DNA from: Pseudomonas pisciculturae
GTDB lineage: Bacteria > Pseudomonadota > Gammaproteobacteria > Pseudomonadales > Pseudomonadaceae
Length of the DNA: 64,000 nucleotides
Reading direction: 5' to 3'
NCBI RefSeq assembly: GCF_015461805.1
Contig: NZ_JACVZE010000009.1
Location: 1 to 64,000, forward strand
In this document: piece after piece, positions 48,467-56,789 of the stretch
How the letters are laid out: the number at the start of each line of letters is the position of its first letter
How positions within the stretch are numbered: position 1 is the stretch's first letter
Translations under genes and position numbers: made by a program
Notes under the pieces: generated by a model
The model's input: the letters and a program-made list of their open reading frames with translations, nothing else
What the model was told of the DNA's origin: nothing
The model's database searches: none

Positions 48467-49242
48467 AGCTCGATCTCCACCGAGAGGGGCACATGGTCCG
48501 ACAAATGGGACCATGGCCGAGTCGTTAGCACGCGGGGGTTGTGCACCTTCAGGTTGCGCACATAAATGCGGTCCAGCGGCAGTAATGGCAGGCGCGCGGG
48601 AAAGGTTCGTGCAGGCTTGCCGTGGGTTTCGACAAACACTTCCCTGAGGCCGCTCTGACTCAGGTCGGCCTTCTGGCGCCAGTCATTGAAATCGCCGGCC
48701 ACCACCAGCGGCGCATCGGCCGGGATCTCGCTGATGCGCTGTTCCAGCAAGCGCAATTGCTGCTGGCGGTGCACTTCGCGCAGGCCCAGGTGGATGCAGA
48801 TCGCGTGCACCTCTTGCCCGGTGCCCGGCAGGCGCAGCACGCAATGCAGCAAGCCACGGTTTTCATGGCCGCTTTGGGAGATATCAAGGTTGTCGTAGCG
48901 CACGATCTGGAATTTTGACAGCACCGCGTTGCCATGATCGCCATGGGGGTAGACCGCATTGCGCCCGTAGGCGAACTGCGGCCAGATGCTATCGGCGAGG
49001 AACTCATACTGCGGCATATTCGGCCAGTCGCTGTAACGCTGCGGGTGGCGTTCGTGGGTGCCGTGTATTTCCTGCAAAAACACCATGTCGGCGCCCACAC
49101 TGCGCACCGCTTCACGCAGCTCGGGCAGGATGAATCGCCGGTTCAGGGCGGTAAAGCCCTTATGGATATTGACCGTCAGCACCGTGAAGCGAGTGATGGC
49201 GACGCTGGGGGTGATGGGCACCGCGTCGGGAATCGCAGCCAT
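48463..49242 (-). CDS. ybhP: YbhP-like endonuclease/exonuclease/phosphatase family protein
   Basis: 259 residues. The EEP fold motifs are VLTVNIHKGF (N-terminal Asn), VFLQEIHG (metal-binding Glu), VVAGDFNDWR (Asp-Asn pair) and HLSDHVPLSVEI (C-terminal Asp-His). There is no signal peptide. The family includes DNases and phospholipid phosphodiesterases. Its coupling to clsB suggests a lipid substrate, by inference. It is the first gene of the ybhP-clsB-ybhN operon, with CAGGAG before the ATG. Confidence 0.86.
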   Translation of the reverse strand: MAAIPDAVPITPSVAITRFTVLTVNIHKGFTALNRRFILPELREAVRSVGADMVFLQEIHGTHERHPQRYSDWPNMPQYEFLADSIWPQFAYGRNAVYPHGDHGNAVLSKFQIVRYDNLDISQSGHENRGLLHCVLRLPGTGQEVHAICIHLGLREVHRQQQLRLLEQRISEIPADAPLVVAGDFNDWRQKADLSQSGLREVFVETHGKPARTFPARLPLLPLDRIYVRNLKVHNPRVLTTRPWSHLSDHVPLSVEIEL

Positions 49243-49380
49243 GGTTGCTCCTGAGAGAGAGTGGGGGCCTGGCCCCCGTTTATGGCTGACTGTGATTTTT
49301 GGCGGAAAGTTTCCGGCGTCCTACAGACGGCATAAACATGACGACATCGGGGAACGATCAAGCCTTAAACCCGTCAGTTC

Positions 49381-49400
49381 CTTACAGACCCTTCTGTAAG
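49381..49400 (+). promoter_or_regulatory. Perfect hairpin overlapping the ribosome site of the MscS gene
   Basis: CTTACAG (49381-49387), ACCCTT loop, CTGTAAG (49394-49400). The Shine-Dalgarno AAGGAG (49398-49403) shares its first three bases with the 3' arm, so folding could limit translation. Confidence 0.5.
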
Positions 49401-49412
49401 GAGCCCGGTGTT

Positions 49413-51497
49413 TTGCTCAATCTCAAGACTGCGTTACTGCTCGGTGCGCTGCTGTTTTGTGGCAGCGGTGCGCTGCAAGCCGCTGCCACCGCGCCGGAGC
49501 CCGAAGCACCCGCTCAGCCGGAATTGCTGGTAGAGGGCGGGTTGCTCGGCGCTATCAGCTCCAGCATCGACAGCGTGCAAGACAAACTCGACCTCAACCA
49601 GAACCTTATCGACGCCTGGCGCTTGCGTGCCGATCGTGCGGCAGATGAAGTCGGGCGGCTGGTGGATCAGACGTCCGAGCGTTCGCCTTGGACCGTGGCC
49701 GGTAACTTTCTGCTGTTGTCGGGCGTGTGGATCGGCGCCTTCACCGTGTTGACGTTGCTCGGGCGCTTTATCGTGCAGCGTTTGAACCGACGTGGCTTTA
49801 TCGAGCAACGCGAGCGCCTGCAAGGGGTGCTCGGTTATGTGGTGCCCTACACGATCCCCGCGCTGATCTGCCTGCCATTGACCCTCTACGTCAGCCACTT
49901 TCTGCCGACCTCGATAGGCCGTGCGTTGGCGCTGTGTTTCGCCTATGCCACCAGCAGCGGCATCTTTTCCACGTCGATGCTGTTGTGCGTCATCGTTATG
50001 TTCAACGTCGGGCACAAGCGCCCGGCGGTGCAGATTATTCGCGACTACTGCCCCAAGCCGCTGTTTCTGATCGGCTTCCTCGCGGCCCTCAGCGACGCAT
50101 TGACCAGCCCGCAGATCGCCCGGCAATTGGGCGGCAATATCACCAGCAGTGTTGCGGTCTTCACCGGCCTGTTTGCGGCGGTGATCTTTGGCGTGCTGGT
50201 GGTGCGCCTGCGCCGGCCGGTGGCCCATTTGATTCGCAATCGGCCGTTGGCCCAGCGCCTCAAACACCCGGCGCTGCAACAGTCGCTGCGGGTATTTTCG
50301 GGGTTGTGGTATTGGCCGATCCTGTTGATGGTGTTGGTCTCGGCGATCAACTTGATCGGCGCTGGCGACGATAACCAGAAGGCTTTGCGGTGTGCGCTGT
50401 TCACCACGATCTTGCTGATTGGTACGGTTTTCCTGAGTACGGTGTTGCAGCATCTGTTCAAGTCCCGCAGCCAGGTGGCGATTCAGCGCAGCAGTGCCTA
50501 CAAAGAGCGCTTCCTGAGCCTGCTGCACGCGATTTTGCGCATTGCGATGGCCATCGCGTTTATCGAGATTCTCGGGCGTATCTGGGGGGTGTCGCTGTTT
50601 GAGTTCGCCGAGCGCAACTCCATTGGCCGGGCGATCAGCGACTCCCTTAGCAGCATCGGCTTGATCCTGCTGATGACCTGGCTGTTTTGGGTGGTGCTCG
50701 ACACGGCAATTCAGGAAGCGCTGAAACCCCCGGTAAACAAACGCTCCAATCGCCAGCCCAGCACGCGGGTGAAAACCATCCTGCCGCTGGTGCGCAATGC
50801 GGTGAAGATCATTTTGGTGGTGATCTGTGCAATTACGACCATGGCCAACCTGGGCATCAACGTCGCGCCGCTGCTGGCGGGTGCGGGCGTGGTCGGCCTG
50901 GCCATCGGTTTCGGCTCGCAACAGCTGGTGCAGGACGTGATCACCGGCCTGTTCATCATCATCGAAGACACCCTGTCGATCGGCGACTGGGTGGTGCTCG
51001 ACTCGGGCCATGCCGGTACGGTCGAAGGGCTGACCATCCGCACCCTGCGCCTGCGCGACGGCAAAGGCTTTGTGCATTCGGTGCCGTTCGGGCAGATCAA
51101 GGCGGTCACCAACCAATCGCGGCAATTTGCCTATGCGTTCTTCTCGGTACAGTTCACCTACGAAACCGATGTGGATAAAGCCGTGGAGTTAATCCGCGAG
51201 GCGGGGCAGTCGATTCGCGACGATGTGTTTCTCAAGTACAACCTGCAAGGGCCGCTGGAGGTGTTTGGCGTCGACAAGATGGACCTCAATGGCGTGGTGC
51301 TCACGGCGCAGTTCCGCACGGTGTCGGGGGGGCAATATGCGGTGAGTCGGGCCTTTAACCAACGGCTGAAAAAGCTTGTGGATAACTGCGCCGAGGTGCA
51401 GTTCGCGCAGACTTATCCACAGCAGGTTGTGGTGCCCCAGCGAGCGGCCCTTGAGCATGAACCCTTGGATACCGGGGCGAAGATAGTTAATCCGTGA
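49413..51497 (+). CDS. Large mechanosensitive channel of the MscS family
   Basis: 694 residues from the TTG at 49413, chosen because AAGGAG lies 9 bases upstream and because it creates a signal peptide (LNLKTALLLGALLFCGSGALQA-A). The open frame extends 38 codons further upstream without signal character. A short periplasmic segment (about 25-95) precedes about ten membrane helices. The MscS pore helix and beta domain are near residues 480-580: LLAGAGVVGLAIGFGSQQLVQDVITGLFIIIEDTLSIGDWVVL. It is similar to YbdG/YnaI-sized channels. It releases solutes at hypo-osmotic shock. It is divergent from ybhP. Confidence 0.85.
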   Translation: MLNLKTALLLGALLFCGSGALQAAATAPEPEAPAQPELLVEGGLLGAISSSIDSVQDKLDLNQNLIDAWRLRADRAADEVGRLVDQTSERSPWTVAGNFLLLSGVWIGAFTVLTLLGRFIVQRLNRRGFIEQRERLQGVLGYVVPYTIPALICLPLTLYVSHFLPTSIGRALALCFAYATSSGIFSTSMLLCVIVMFNVGHKRPAVQIIRDYCPKPLFLIGFLAALSDALTSPQIARQLGGNITSSVAVFTGLFAAVIFGVLVVRLRRPVAHLIRNRPLAQRLKHPALQQSLRVFSGLWYWPILLMVLVSAINLIGAGDDNQKALRCALFTTILLIGTVFLSTVLQHLFKSRSQVAIQRSSAYKERFLSLLHAILRIAMAIAFIEILGRIWGVSLFEFAERNSIGRAISDSLSSIGLILLMTWLFWVVLDTAIQEALKPPVNKRSNRQPSTRVKTILPLVRNAVKIILVVICAITTMANLGINVAPLLAGAGVVGLAIGFGSQQLVQDVITGLFIIIEDTLSIGDWVVLDSGHAGTVEGLTIRTLRLRDGKGFVHSVPFGQIKAVTNQSRQFAYAFFSVQFTYETDVDKAVELIREAGQSIRDDVFLKYNLQGPLEVFGVDKMDLNGVVLTAQFRTVSGGQYAVSRAFNQRLKKLVDNCAEVQFAQTYPQQVVVPQRAALEHEPLDTGAKIVNP

Positions 51498-51584
51498 CGG
51501 TTGCGCTACAAACCCGCAAAATGCAACGATTCAGGCAACTACTTAAATAGCCATCGTTCCACACTGACCGGGCCTGCTTAATCT

Positions 51585-52469
51585 ATGCGAATGCGCCTTA
51601 TGTTACTGGGCGGCGGGAATGCCCTCGGGCAGGCGCTGATTCGCCTCGGTGCAGAGGAAGATATCGGTTTCCTCGCACCCAAACCGCCCCAAGACGGCTG
51701 GGATGCCGCGAGCCTTACCCAATTGCTCGACGACACCCGTCCCGATGCGTTGATCAACCTCGCCTACTATTTCGACTGGTTCCAGGCCGAAGCTGTCAGC
51801 GAAACCCGCCTGGCTTCCCAGGAGTTCGCCATCGAACGCCTGGCTGAACTGTGCCAGCACCACACCATTACCTTGTTGCAACCTTCCAGCTATCGCGTGT
51901 TCGATGGCTCCCGCGCCACCGCTTATAGCGAGAAAGACGAGCCGGTGCCCTTGGGCCAGCGCGGCCAGGCGTTATGGCGTATCGAGCAGAGCGTGCGCGC
52001 CACCTGCCCGCAACATGTGTTGCTGCGGTTTGGCTGGTTGTTGGATGACAGTGTCGACGGTACCCTCGGCCGCTTCCTGGCCCGGGCCGAAAAGCCGGAT
52101 GAATTACTAATGGCCGATGACCGTCGCGGCAACCCGACGCCGGTCGACGATGCCGCGCGAGTGATCATCTCGGTGCTCAAGCAACTGGATTGCGCGGCGC
52201 CGCTGTGGGGCACCTATCACTACGCCGGCCAAGAGGCGACCACGCCGTTGGCGCTGGGCCAGGCGATCCTCACCGAAGCGCGCAACTACCACCCGCTGGC
52301 CATTGAATCGCCCACCGCCCAGGCCCACGCGGCACGGCCGGATGCGAGCGATGAGCCGCAACATGCGGTGCTGGCTTGCAAGAAGATCCTGCACACTTTT
52401 GGTATCAAGCCACGGGCGTGGCGGGCGGGGTTGCCGGCGTTGTTGGACCGTTACTACCGCCATACCTGA
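51585..52469 (+). CDS. RmlD-like sugar nucleotide/NAD-dependent reductase family protein
   Basis: 294 residues in a Rossmann fold beginning MRMRLMLLGGGNALGQALIRL (GxGxxG variant GGGNALG). RmlD-like features are DALINLAYYFDW, QPSSYRVFDGSRATAYSEKDEPVPLGQRGQ and VLLRFGWLLDD. The SDR-type YxxxK pair is not obvious (RGQALWRIEQ stands in its usual place), so enzyme activity is uncertain. There is no sugar or LPS gene around it. The start could be either ATG at 51585 or 51591. Confidence 0.7.
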   Translation: MRMRLMLLGGGNALGQALIRLGAEEDIGFLAPKPPQDGWDAASLTQLLDDTRPDALINLAYYFDWFQAEAVSETRLASQEFAIERLAELCQHHTITLLQPSSYRVFDGSRATAYSEKDEPVPLGQRGQALWRIEQSVRATCPQHVLLRFGWLLDDSVDGTLGRFLARAEKPDELLMADDRRGNPTPVDDAARVIISVLKQLDCAAPLWGTYHYAGQEATTPLALGQAILTEARNYHPLAIESPTAQAHAARPDASDEPQHAVLACKKILHTFGIKPRAWRAGLPALLDRYYRHT

Positions 52470-52483
52470 AGAAATAGAGAGCC

Positions 52484-52579
52484 AAATGTGGGAGGGGGCT
52501 TGCTCCCGATAGCGGTGAATCAGTCAATAAATCAGTGACTGACAACCCGCTATCGGGAGCAAGCCCCCTCCCACATTTG
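52484..52579. repeat. REP palindrome pair (REPIN)
   Basis: AATGTGGGAGGGGGCTTGCT followed by CCCGATAGCGG, a 33-base middle, then the inverse CCGCTATCGGGAGCAAGCCC with CCTCCCACATT. The arms are almost perfect inverted copies. It lies between convergent genes and could also terminate transcription. Confidence 0.93.
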
Positions 52580-52604
52580 CTATGCGGTGTTTGTTGGATC
52601 TCAG

Positions 52605-53303
52605 TTAGAACTTGTAACCAATACCCACCATGTAAACCATCGGGTCCACGTCCACATTGACCTTGGCACGCGTGCCTGGCGCCACGGCGTTGTTTTCCAC
52701 GGTAGCCTTGGTGCTGATGTCGATATAACGCGCCTGGGCGTTGATCATCCATTTATCGTTGATCATGTAGTCCGCACCGATCTGCGCGGCCCAACCCCAG
52801 GAGTTTTCAGCCTTGAAGTTGCTGAAGCCTTCGCCCTGGGCGCGGCTGCCCACGTGTTCGTCGTAGATCCAGGTGTAGTTGATACCGGCGCCGACGTAGG
52901 GTTGGAACGCGGACTTGTTGTCCAGCGGGTAGTACACGACGCTCAGGGTCGGCGGCAGGTGTTTCAGGGTGCCGAGCTTGCCGTTGGCGGCACCGAGGGC
53001 GGTGCCCTTGATCTTCACGTCATGCTCGAACGGTGTGGCGGCGAGCAGTTCGATACCGACGTGATTGGTCAGCATGTAGGCGAAGTTAAGGCCCAGTTGG
53101 GTGTCGCTGCTCATGGTCGCCTTGCCGCCCAGGTTGGTGCCCGCCAGCGGGCCCTGGTCAACCTTGACGTGGCCGCTGTCAGCCTTCGGGTTCACGGTGA
53201 TTGCACCGGCGCGAACCAGAATGTCGCCCGCTTCGTGAGCGTGTGCAACGGGGGCGACGAGGGCGAGCGCGAAGAGGGACGCGCCGAGCAGAGACTTGTT
53301 CAT
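52605..53303 (-). CDS. oprG: OmpW/OprG family outer membrane protein
   Basis: 232 residues. The signal peptide is MNKSLLGASLFALALVAPVAHA, cleaved before HEAGD. The mature protein shows alternating beta-strand patterns and the C-terminal PMVYMVGIGYKF ending in phenylalanine. It forms an eight-stranded barrel that takes up small hydrophobic molecules. In P. aeruginosa the equivalent gene (oprG) also lies beside the zinc-responsive ABC operon and is oxygen-regulated. A candidate Anr/FNR site is 64 bases upstream. Confidence 0.88.
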   Translation of the reverse strand: MNKSLLGASLFALALVAPVAHAHEAGDILVRAGAITVNPKADSGHVKVDQGPLAGTNLGGKATMSSDTQLGLNFAYMLTNHVGIELLAATPFEHDVKIKGTALGAANGKLGTLKHLPPTLSVVYYPLDNKSAFQPYVGAGINYTWIYDEHVGSRAQGEGFSNFKAENSWGWAAQIGADYMINDKWMINAQARYIDISTKATVENNAVAPGTRAKVNVDVDPMVYMVGIGYKF

Positions 53304-53339
53304 GGGAGCTCCAAAGGACGTTTAAAAGTTGTAGGTCCA

Positions 53340-53380
53340 ATGGTAAAGATCGTTCCGCTCGGTCTTTTGACTCAGCTCAA
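53340..53380 (-). promoter_or_regulatory. Candidate Anr/FNR-type site and -10 for the OmpW/OprG gene
   Basis: TTGACTCAGCTCAA (53367-53380) matches TTGAT-N4-ATCAA except for the two inner bases. On the minus strand a TACCAT -10 (53340-53345) puts the predicted start about 41 bases downstream of the site's centre, the normal class II FNR spacing. Confidence 0.55.
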
Positions 53381-53397
53381 TGAAAGGGCGATCAGCC

Positions 53398-53919
53398 TTA
53401 TTCGGGCAGCTCGTACATGTAAATCTTCTCGGCTTCCATCTGGTAACCGGCGTCGGCCAGTTCGCTGCTGGAGGGTTTGACCTGCATCGCGCCTTCGATC
53501 CAATACGGCTGGTACAGCTCATCGAGCTTCACGCCGACTTCGCTTTTGACATGCACAATCTGGTTGGACGGCGGTGGCGGCACATGGATGCACGCGCCGA
53601 AATACGGCACCAGCAAAAATTCAGTGGTGCGGCCTTCTTCGCTGACTTCCAGCGGCACGATGTACCCCGGCAGGCGGATGTGCTTGCCGTCCAGGGCCTG
53701 TACCACTGGCGCGTTGGGCAGGTCTTGCTTGGCCGCCGGCGCTGCTTCGACCGACAAGGCATCGGCCATGTTCGACAGGTCGTGCAGCGGTTTCATATTG
53801 GGCACTTCCGGCGGTGCATCCGCCGGGATCATCTCTTGCCACGACAAATCCTTGGGCTGCTCCTCGGCCCACGCGGGCACGCCCACCAGCAATAACAATG
53901 CAAACAGCGCACGACGCAT
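53398..53919 (-). CDS. DUF3299 periplasmic lipoprotein-like accessory protein of the zinc ABC system
   Basis: 173 residues. The start at 53919 gives a signal peptide MRRALFALLLLVGVPAWA and has AGGAAGG just upstream. An alternative ATG at 53934 would overlap the permease stop (ATGA). DUF3299 features are DGKHIRLPGYIVPLEV and FLLVPYFGACIHVPPPPSNQIVHV with a conserved cysteine-histidine pair, a possible metal site. It is the last gene of the DUF2796-ABC operon. The same gene accompanies such ABC modules in Vibrio and P. aeruginosa. Confidence 0.8.
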   Translation of the reverse strand: MRRALFALLLLVGVPAWAEEQPKDLSWQEMIPADAPPEVPNMKPLHDLSNMADALSVEAAPAAKQDLPNAPVVQALDGKHIRLPGYIVPLEVSEEGRTTEFLLVPYFGACIHVPPPPSNQIVHVKSEVGVKLDELYQPYWIEGAMQVKPSSSELADAGYQMEAEKIYMYELPE

Positions 53920-53930
53920 CGCAGCCTTCC

Positions 53931-55196
53931 TCATAAACGTATGGACAGGCCATCGGCCAGTGATTGTCGATAAGCGCGCCACGCGGGCACGCTGCCCATC
54001 AACAGCGCAGCGGCCAGGATACCGACGAGCAGGGTCCATTCATATTCGCTGGGCCAGGCCATCGGCAGGTCCAGGCCGTAATTGGCCTGCAAGTAACCGC
54101 GTGACGCAGCGATGCACACGTAGAGCAGGCCAACGCCCGCCACCACCCCTGACAACGCCAAGGCGAAGGCTTCAAAGATCAGCAACGTTGCGATATGCCA
54201 GGGGCGTGCGCCCACCGAACGCAAAATCGCCATCTCACGCCGACGCTCGTTGAGGCTGGTGAGGATCGCCGTGAGCATGCCGATCAGACCGGTCAGCACC
54301 ACGAACAGCGAGATCACGAACAGCGCTTTTTCAGCGGTGCCCATCATGCTCCACAGCTCTTGCAGCGCCACCCCCGGCAGGATCGCCAGCATTGGCTCAC
54401 CACGGAATTCGTTGATCTCCCGTTGCAGGGCGAAGGTAGAAATCTTGTTGTTCAGGCCGAGCATGAAGGCGGTGATGGCCTGCGGCGTGAGGTCCATGTT
54501 GCGCGCCTGGTCCGCGCTGACACGGCCTTTGCCCTGGGCGGGCACGCCGTTATGCCAGTCGATATGGATCGCTTCCATGCCGCCGAGGCTGATGTGCAGT
54601 GTGCGGTCCACGGGCGTGCCGGTGCGCTTGAGAATGCCGACCACGGTGAAGGGTTTATCGTCGTGCTTGACCAGGCTGACCACGGCCACGCCGTGAGCCA
54701 GTACCAGTTTGTCGCCGAGGTTGTAGTGCAGGGCTTCGGCCACTTCGGCGCCGAGTACCACTTCGAACGGATCGGTGGCGAAGGCGCGGCCGTTGGCCAG
54801 CTCCAGGTTTTGCTTGCGACCGTATTGGTAGTGCTCGAAGTACGACTCGTTGGTGCCCATGACGCGGTAGCCACGATGGGAGTCGCCGAGGGAAATCGGG
54901 ATCGCCCATTTCACCTGGGGGCTGGCGGCGAAGTGCTCGAAGCTGTCCCAGCGGATGTTATTGGTGGCGTTGCCGATGCGGAACACCGAGTACAGCAGCA
55001 GGTTTACCGAGCCAGAGCGGGCGCCGACGATTAGGTCGGTGCCGCTAATGGTGCTGGCGAAACTATTGCGCGCCTCGACGCGCACCCGCTCAACCGCCAG
55101 CAGCAGGCACACCGACAAGGCGATGGCGAACGCGGTAAGCGTCGCGGTAAAACGGCGGTTAGCCAGGCTGGCCATGGCTAGACGGAACAGATACAT
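53931..55196 (-). CDS. ABC transporter permease, MacB/FtsX type, of the zinc-linked system
   Basis: 421 residues. One N-terminal transmembrane helix (FTATLTAFAIALSVCLLLAVE) is followed by a periplasmic MacB-like domain (about 45-280) and three C-terminal helices (ALFVISLFVVLTGLIGMLTAIL, ATLLIFEAFALALSGVVAGVGLLYVC, TLLVGILAAALLMGSVPAWRAY), the FtsX topology. The ATG at 55196 is adjacent to the ATPase stop (55198). Together with the ATPase and DUF2796 protein it forms a Zrg-type module. Direct zinc transport versus mechanotransmission is unresolved. Confidence 0.85.
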   Translation of the reverse strand: MYLFRLAMASLANRRFTATLTAFAIALSVCLLLAVERVRVEARNSFASTISGTDLIVGARSGSVNLLLYSVFRIGNATNNIRWDSFEHFAASPQVKWAIPISLGDSHRGYRVMGTNESYFEHYQYGRKQNLELANGRAFATDPFEVVLGAEVAEALHYNLGDKLVLAHGVAVVSLVKHDDKPFTVVGILKRTGTPVDRTLHISLGGMEAIHIDWHNGVPAQGKGRVSADQARNMDLTPQAITAFMLGLNNKISTFALQREINEFRGEPMLAILPGVALQELWSMMGTAEKALFVISLFVVLTGLIGMLTAILTSLNERRREMAILRSVGARPWHIATLLIFEAFALALSGVVAGVGLLYVCIAASRGYLQANYGLDLPMAWPSEYEWTLLVGILAAALLMGSVPAWRAYRQSLADGLSIRL

Positions 55197-55197
55197 C

Positions 55198-55908
55198 TCA
55201 AACCTCTGCGGGCGTGGCGGCGCGATTGAGTTCGGCCAGCGACAGGTGGCGGTCGAACAGCTGGGCCAGGCTTTGGTCGTGGCTGACAAATAACAGGCTG
55301 GCGCCTGCCTCGCGGCATTCGGCGAACAACAGTTGCAGGAAGGCTTCGCGAGCGTCGTAGTCCAGCGCCGAGGTGGGCTCGTCGGCGATGACCAGTTCCG
55401 GTTGGCCGATCAGCGCACGAGCAGCGGCAACCCTTTGCTGCTGGCCGATGGAGAGTGAATCGGCGCGACGTTCCAGCAAGTCCTTGTCTTTCAAACCCAG
55501 GTGGGCAAGCAAGGTTGCAGCGGCCTTATCGACACTGCCGTGACGCTGCTTTGCCCGTTGCGCACGCAGCTTGGAAAAGTGACACGGCAACTCGACGTTC
55601 TCGCGCACCGACAGAAATGGCAGCAGGTTGAACTGCTGGAAGATGTAGCCGGTGTGGTCGACGCGAAACCGGTCGCGGGCGCCGGCCGTCAGCTCGGTCA
55701 GCTCTTGGCCGAGCAGGCGGATGCTGCCTTGGCTGGGCTTCTGCACACCACCAAGCAGGCCCAGTAGTGTAGTTTTGCCACTGCCGCTGGGGCCCTTGAG
55801 AAACAGGGTTTCTCCCGCTTCCAGGCGAAAGGTGGGGATGTCCAGCAACTGCGGGTGACCGGGCCAGTTGAAGCCCAGGTCAGACAGTTCGATCAGTGCT
55901 TGGGTCAT
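55198..55908 (-). CDS. ABC transporter ATP-binding protein of the zinc-linked system
   Basis: 236 residues. The Walker A motif is GPSGSGKTT, the Q-loop IFQQFNLLPFLSV, the signature LSIGQQQRVAAARAL, Walker B LVIADEPTSALD and the H-loop FVSHD. It is of the LolD/MacB class that pairs with FtsX-type permeases, and the gene is directly followed by such a permease. A REP pair separates it from the DUF2796 gene upstream, so part of the transcription may be attenuated there. Confidence 0.9.
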   Translation of the reverse strand: MTQALIELSDLGFNWPGHPQLLDIPTFRLEAGETLFLKGPSGSGKTTLLGLLGGVQKPSQGSIRLLGQELTELTAGARDRFRVDHTGYIFQQFNLLPFLSVRENVELPCHFSKLRAQRAKQRHGSVDKAAATLLAHLGLKDKDLLERRADSLSIGQQQRVAAARALIGQPELVIADEPTSALDYDAREAFLQLLFAECREAGASLLFVSHDQSLAQLFDRHLSLAELNRAATPAEV

Positions 55909-55958
55909 GGGAAATCAGTATCGCCTGCTGGCTAGTTTGCAAAAGTGGCGCTGGACCC

Positions 55959-56047
55959 CTGTGGGAGCTGGCTTGCCTGCGATGGCATCGCTGCGGTGTG
56001 TCTGATTTACCGCGGCGCCCGTATCGCAGGCAAGCCAGCTCCCACAT
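55959..56047. repeat. REP palindrome pair (REPIN), GGAGCTGGCTTGCCTGCGAT subtype
   Basis: GTGGGAGCTGGCTTGCCTGC with GAT and its inverse ATCGCAGGCAAGCCAGCTCC with CAC enclose about 40 bases. It is inside the probable operon between the DUF2796 gene and the ATPase gene. Confidence 0.92.
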
Positions 56048-56063
56048 TGACCGCATGTTCACA

Positions 56064-56657
56064 TCAGAATTTAACGGTAGCTGCCGATACCGTTGCTTCA
56101 ACACCTTGCTGGCCGCTCGGGCCGATCAGTTGTACCTGAATTTTCTGGGTGGCGGGGAAGGTCTTGAACACTTGGGTCAGGTCGAGGTTGCTCAGCGCAG
56201 TCGGCGTGGTGCAGGTGAACTGGTAGTGCGCGTGGATTTCACTGTGGTCGTGATGATGCTCGCCGCCTTTGGCGTCGTGGTCATGGTCATCATCGTCGTC
56301 ATGGTCGGCTTCAGGTTTGTCGCCAAACAGCGGGCTGTTGAGTTCCTGGGTGCTGACCACGCAACCGGCGCCTTTGGGCAGGTTGAACAGGGCCACTGGG
56401 TTTTCCAGCTGCTTGCGTACCGCCGCGACCTTGGCTTTGTCGGCCGCAGTAGTGGCCAGGTGTTCGAAGCCCACCAGGTTCATCGCCGGGCTGTCCAGTT
56501 CCAGCTCCAGGGCTTGGCCGTCCAACACGGCATTGAGGCGACCGACGCCATGTTCGTGTGCGCCCAAGCTGCCATGTTCATGGTCGTGGTCTTCATGGGC
56601 GTGGGCAACCGCCAGTGGCAGCAGGGCAAACGGCAAAGCGAGCAACAGACGGCGCAT
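56064..56657 (-). CDS. zrgA: DUF2796 (ZrgA-like) histidine-rich periplasmic zinc-binding protein
   Basis: 197 residues. The signal peptide is MRRLLLALPFALLPLAVAHA. Then comes a histidine-rich cluster HEDHDHEHGSLGAHEHG and a second one in the middle (about 120-145: HDDDDDHDHDAKGGEHHHDHSEIHAH), as in the ZrgA zinc-uptake protein of Vibrio. The long frame upstream is not coding; the ATG at 56657 gives the signal peptide. A Zur-type palindrome lies 26 bases upstream. The following genes encode the ABC module, so the operon is likely induced under zinc shortage. The P. aeruginosa counterpart operon is reported to be zinc-responsive. Confidence 0.87.
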   Translation of the reverse strand: MRRLLLALPFALLPLAVAHAHEDHDHEHGSLGAHEHGVGRLNAVLDGQALELELDSPAMNLVGFEHLATTAADKAKVAAVRKQLENPVALFNLPKGAGCVVSTQELNSPLFGDKPEADHDDDDDHDHDAKGGEHHHDHSEIHAHYQFTCTTPTALSNLDLTQVFKTFPATQKIQVQLIGPSGQQGVEATVSAATVKF

Positions 56658-56682
56658 GGGGCGGCTCCAGAAGATGAAGGTT

Positions 56683-56704
56683 TTGTTATGTGATCTTATA
56701 ACAA
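56683..56704 (-). promoter_or_regulatory. Zur-type operator
   Basis: TTGTTAT-GTGATCTT-ATAACAA, an inverted repeat with 7-base perfect arms and further symmetry in the middle, close to the Zur/Fur-family consensus GTTATA-N-TATAAC. It is 26 bases before zrgA and 86 bases before the divergent small gene. Confidence 0.8.
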
Positions 56705-56789
56705 TAAGCCCGAGAGTTTGACCGCACGCTTGGCGTTGCGCAAGCCGCATGGGAGCATGCCCGTCAGAAAAACTGCGGGAGGAAGGACG

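Noticed and set aside
49434..51125. A 563-codon minus-strand frame opposite the MscS gene
   Set aside because: It is histidine/glutamine/arginine-rich antisense text without motifs; the plus-strand MscS protein is well supported.
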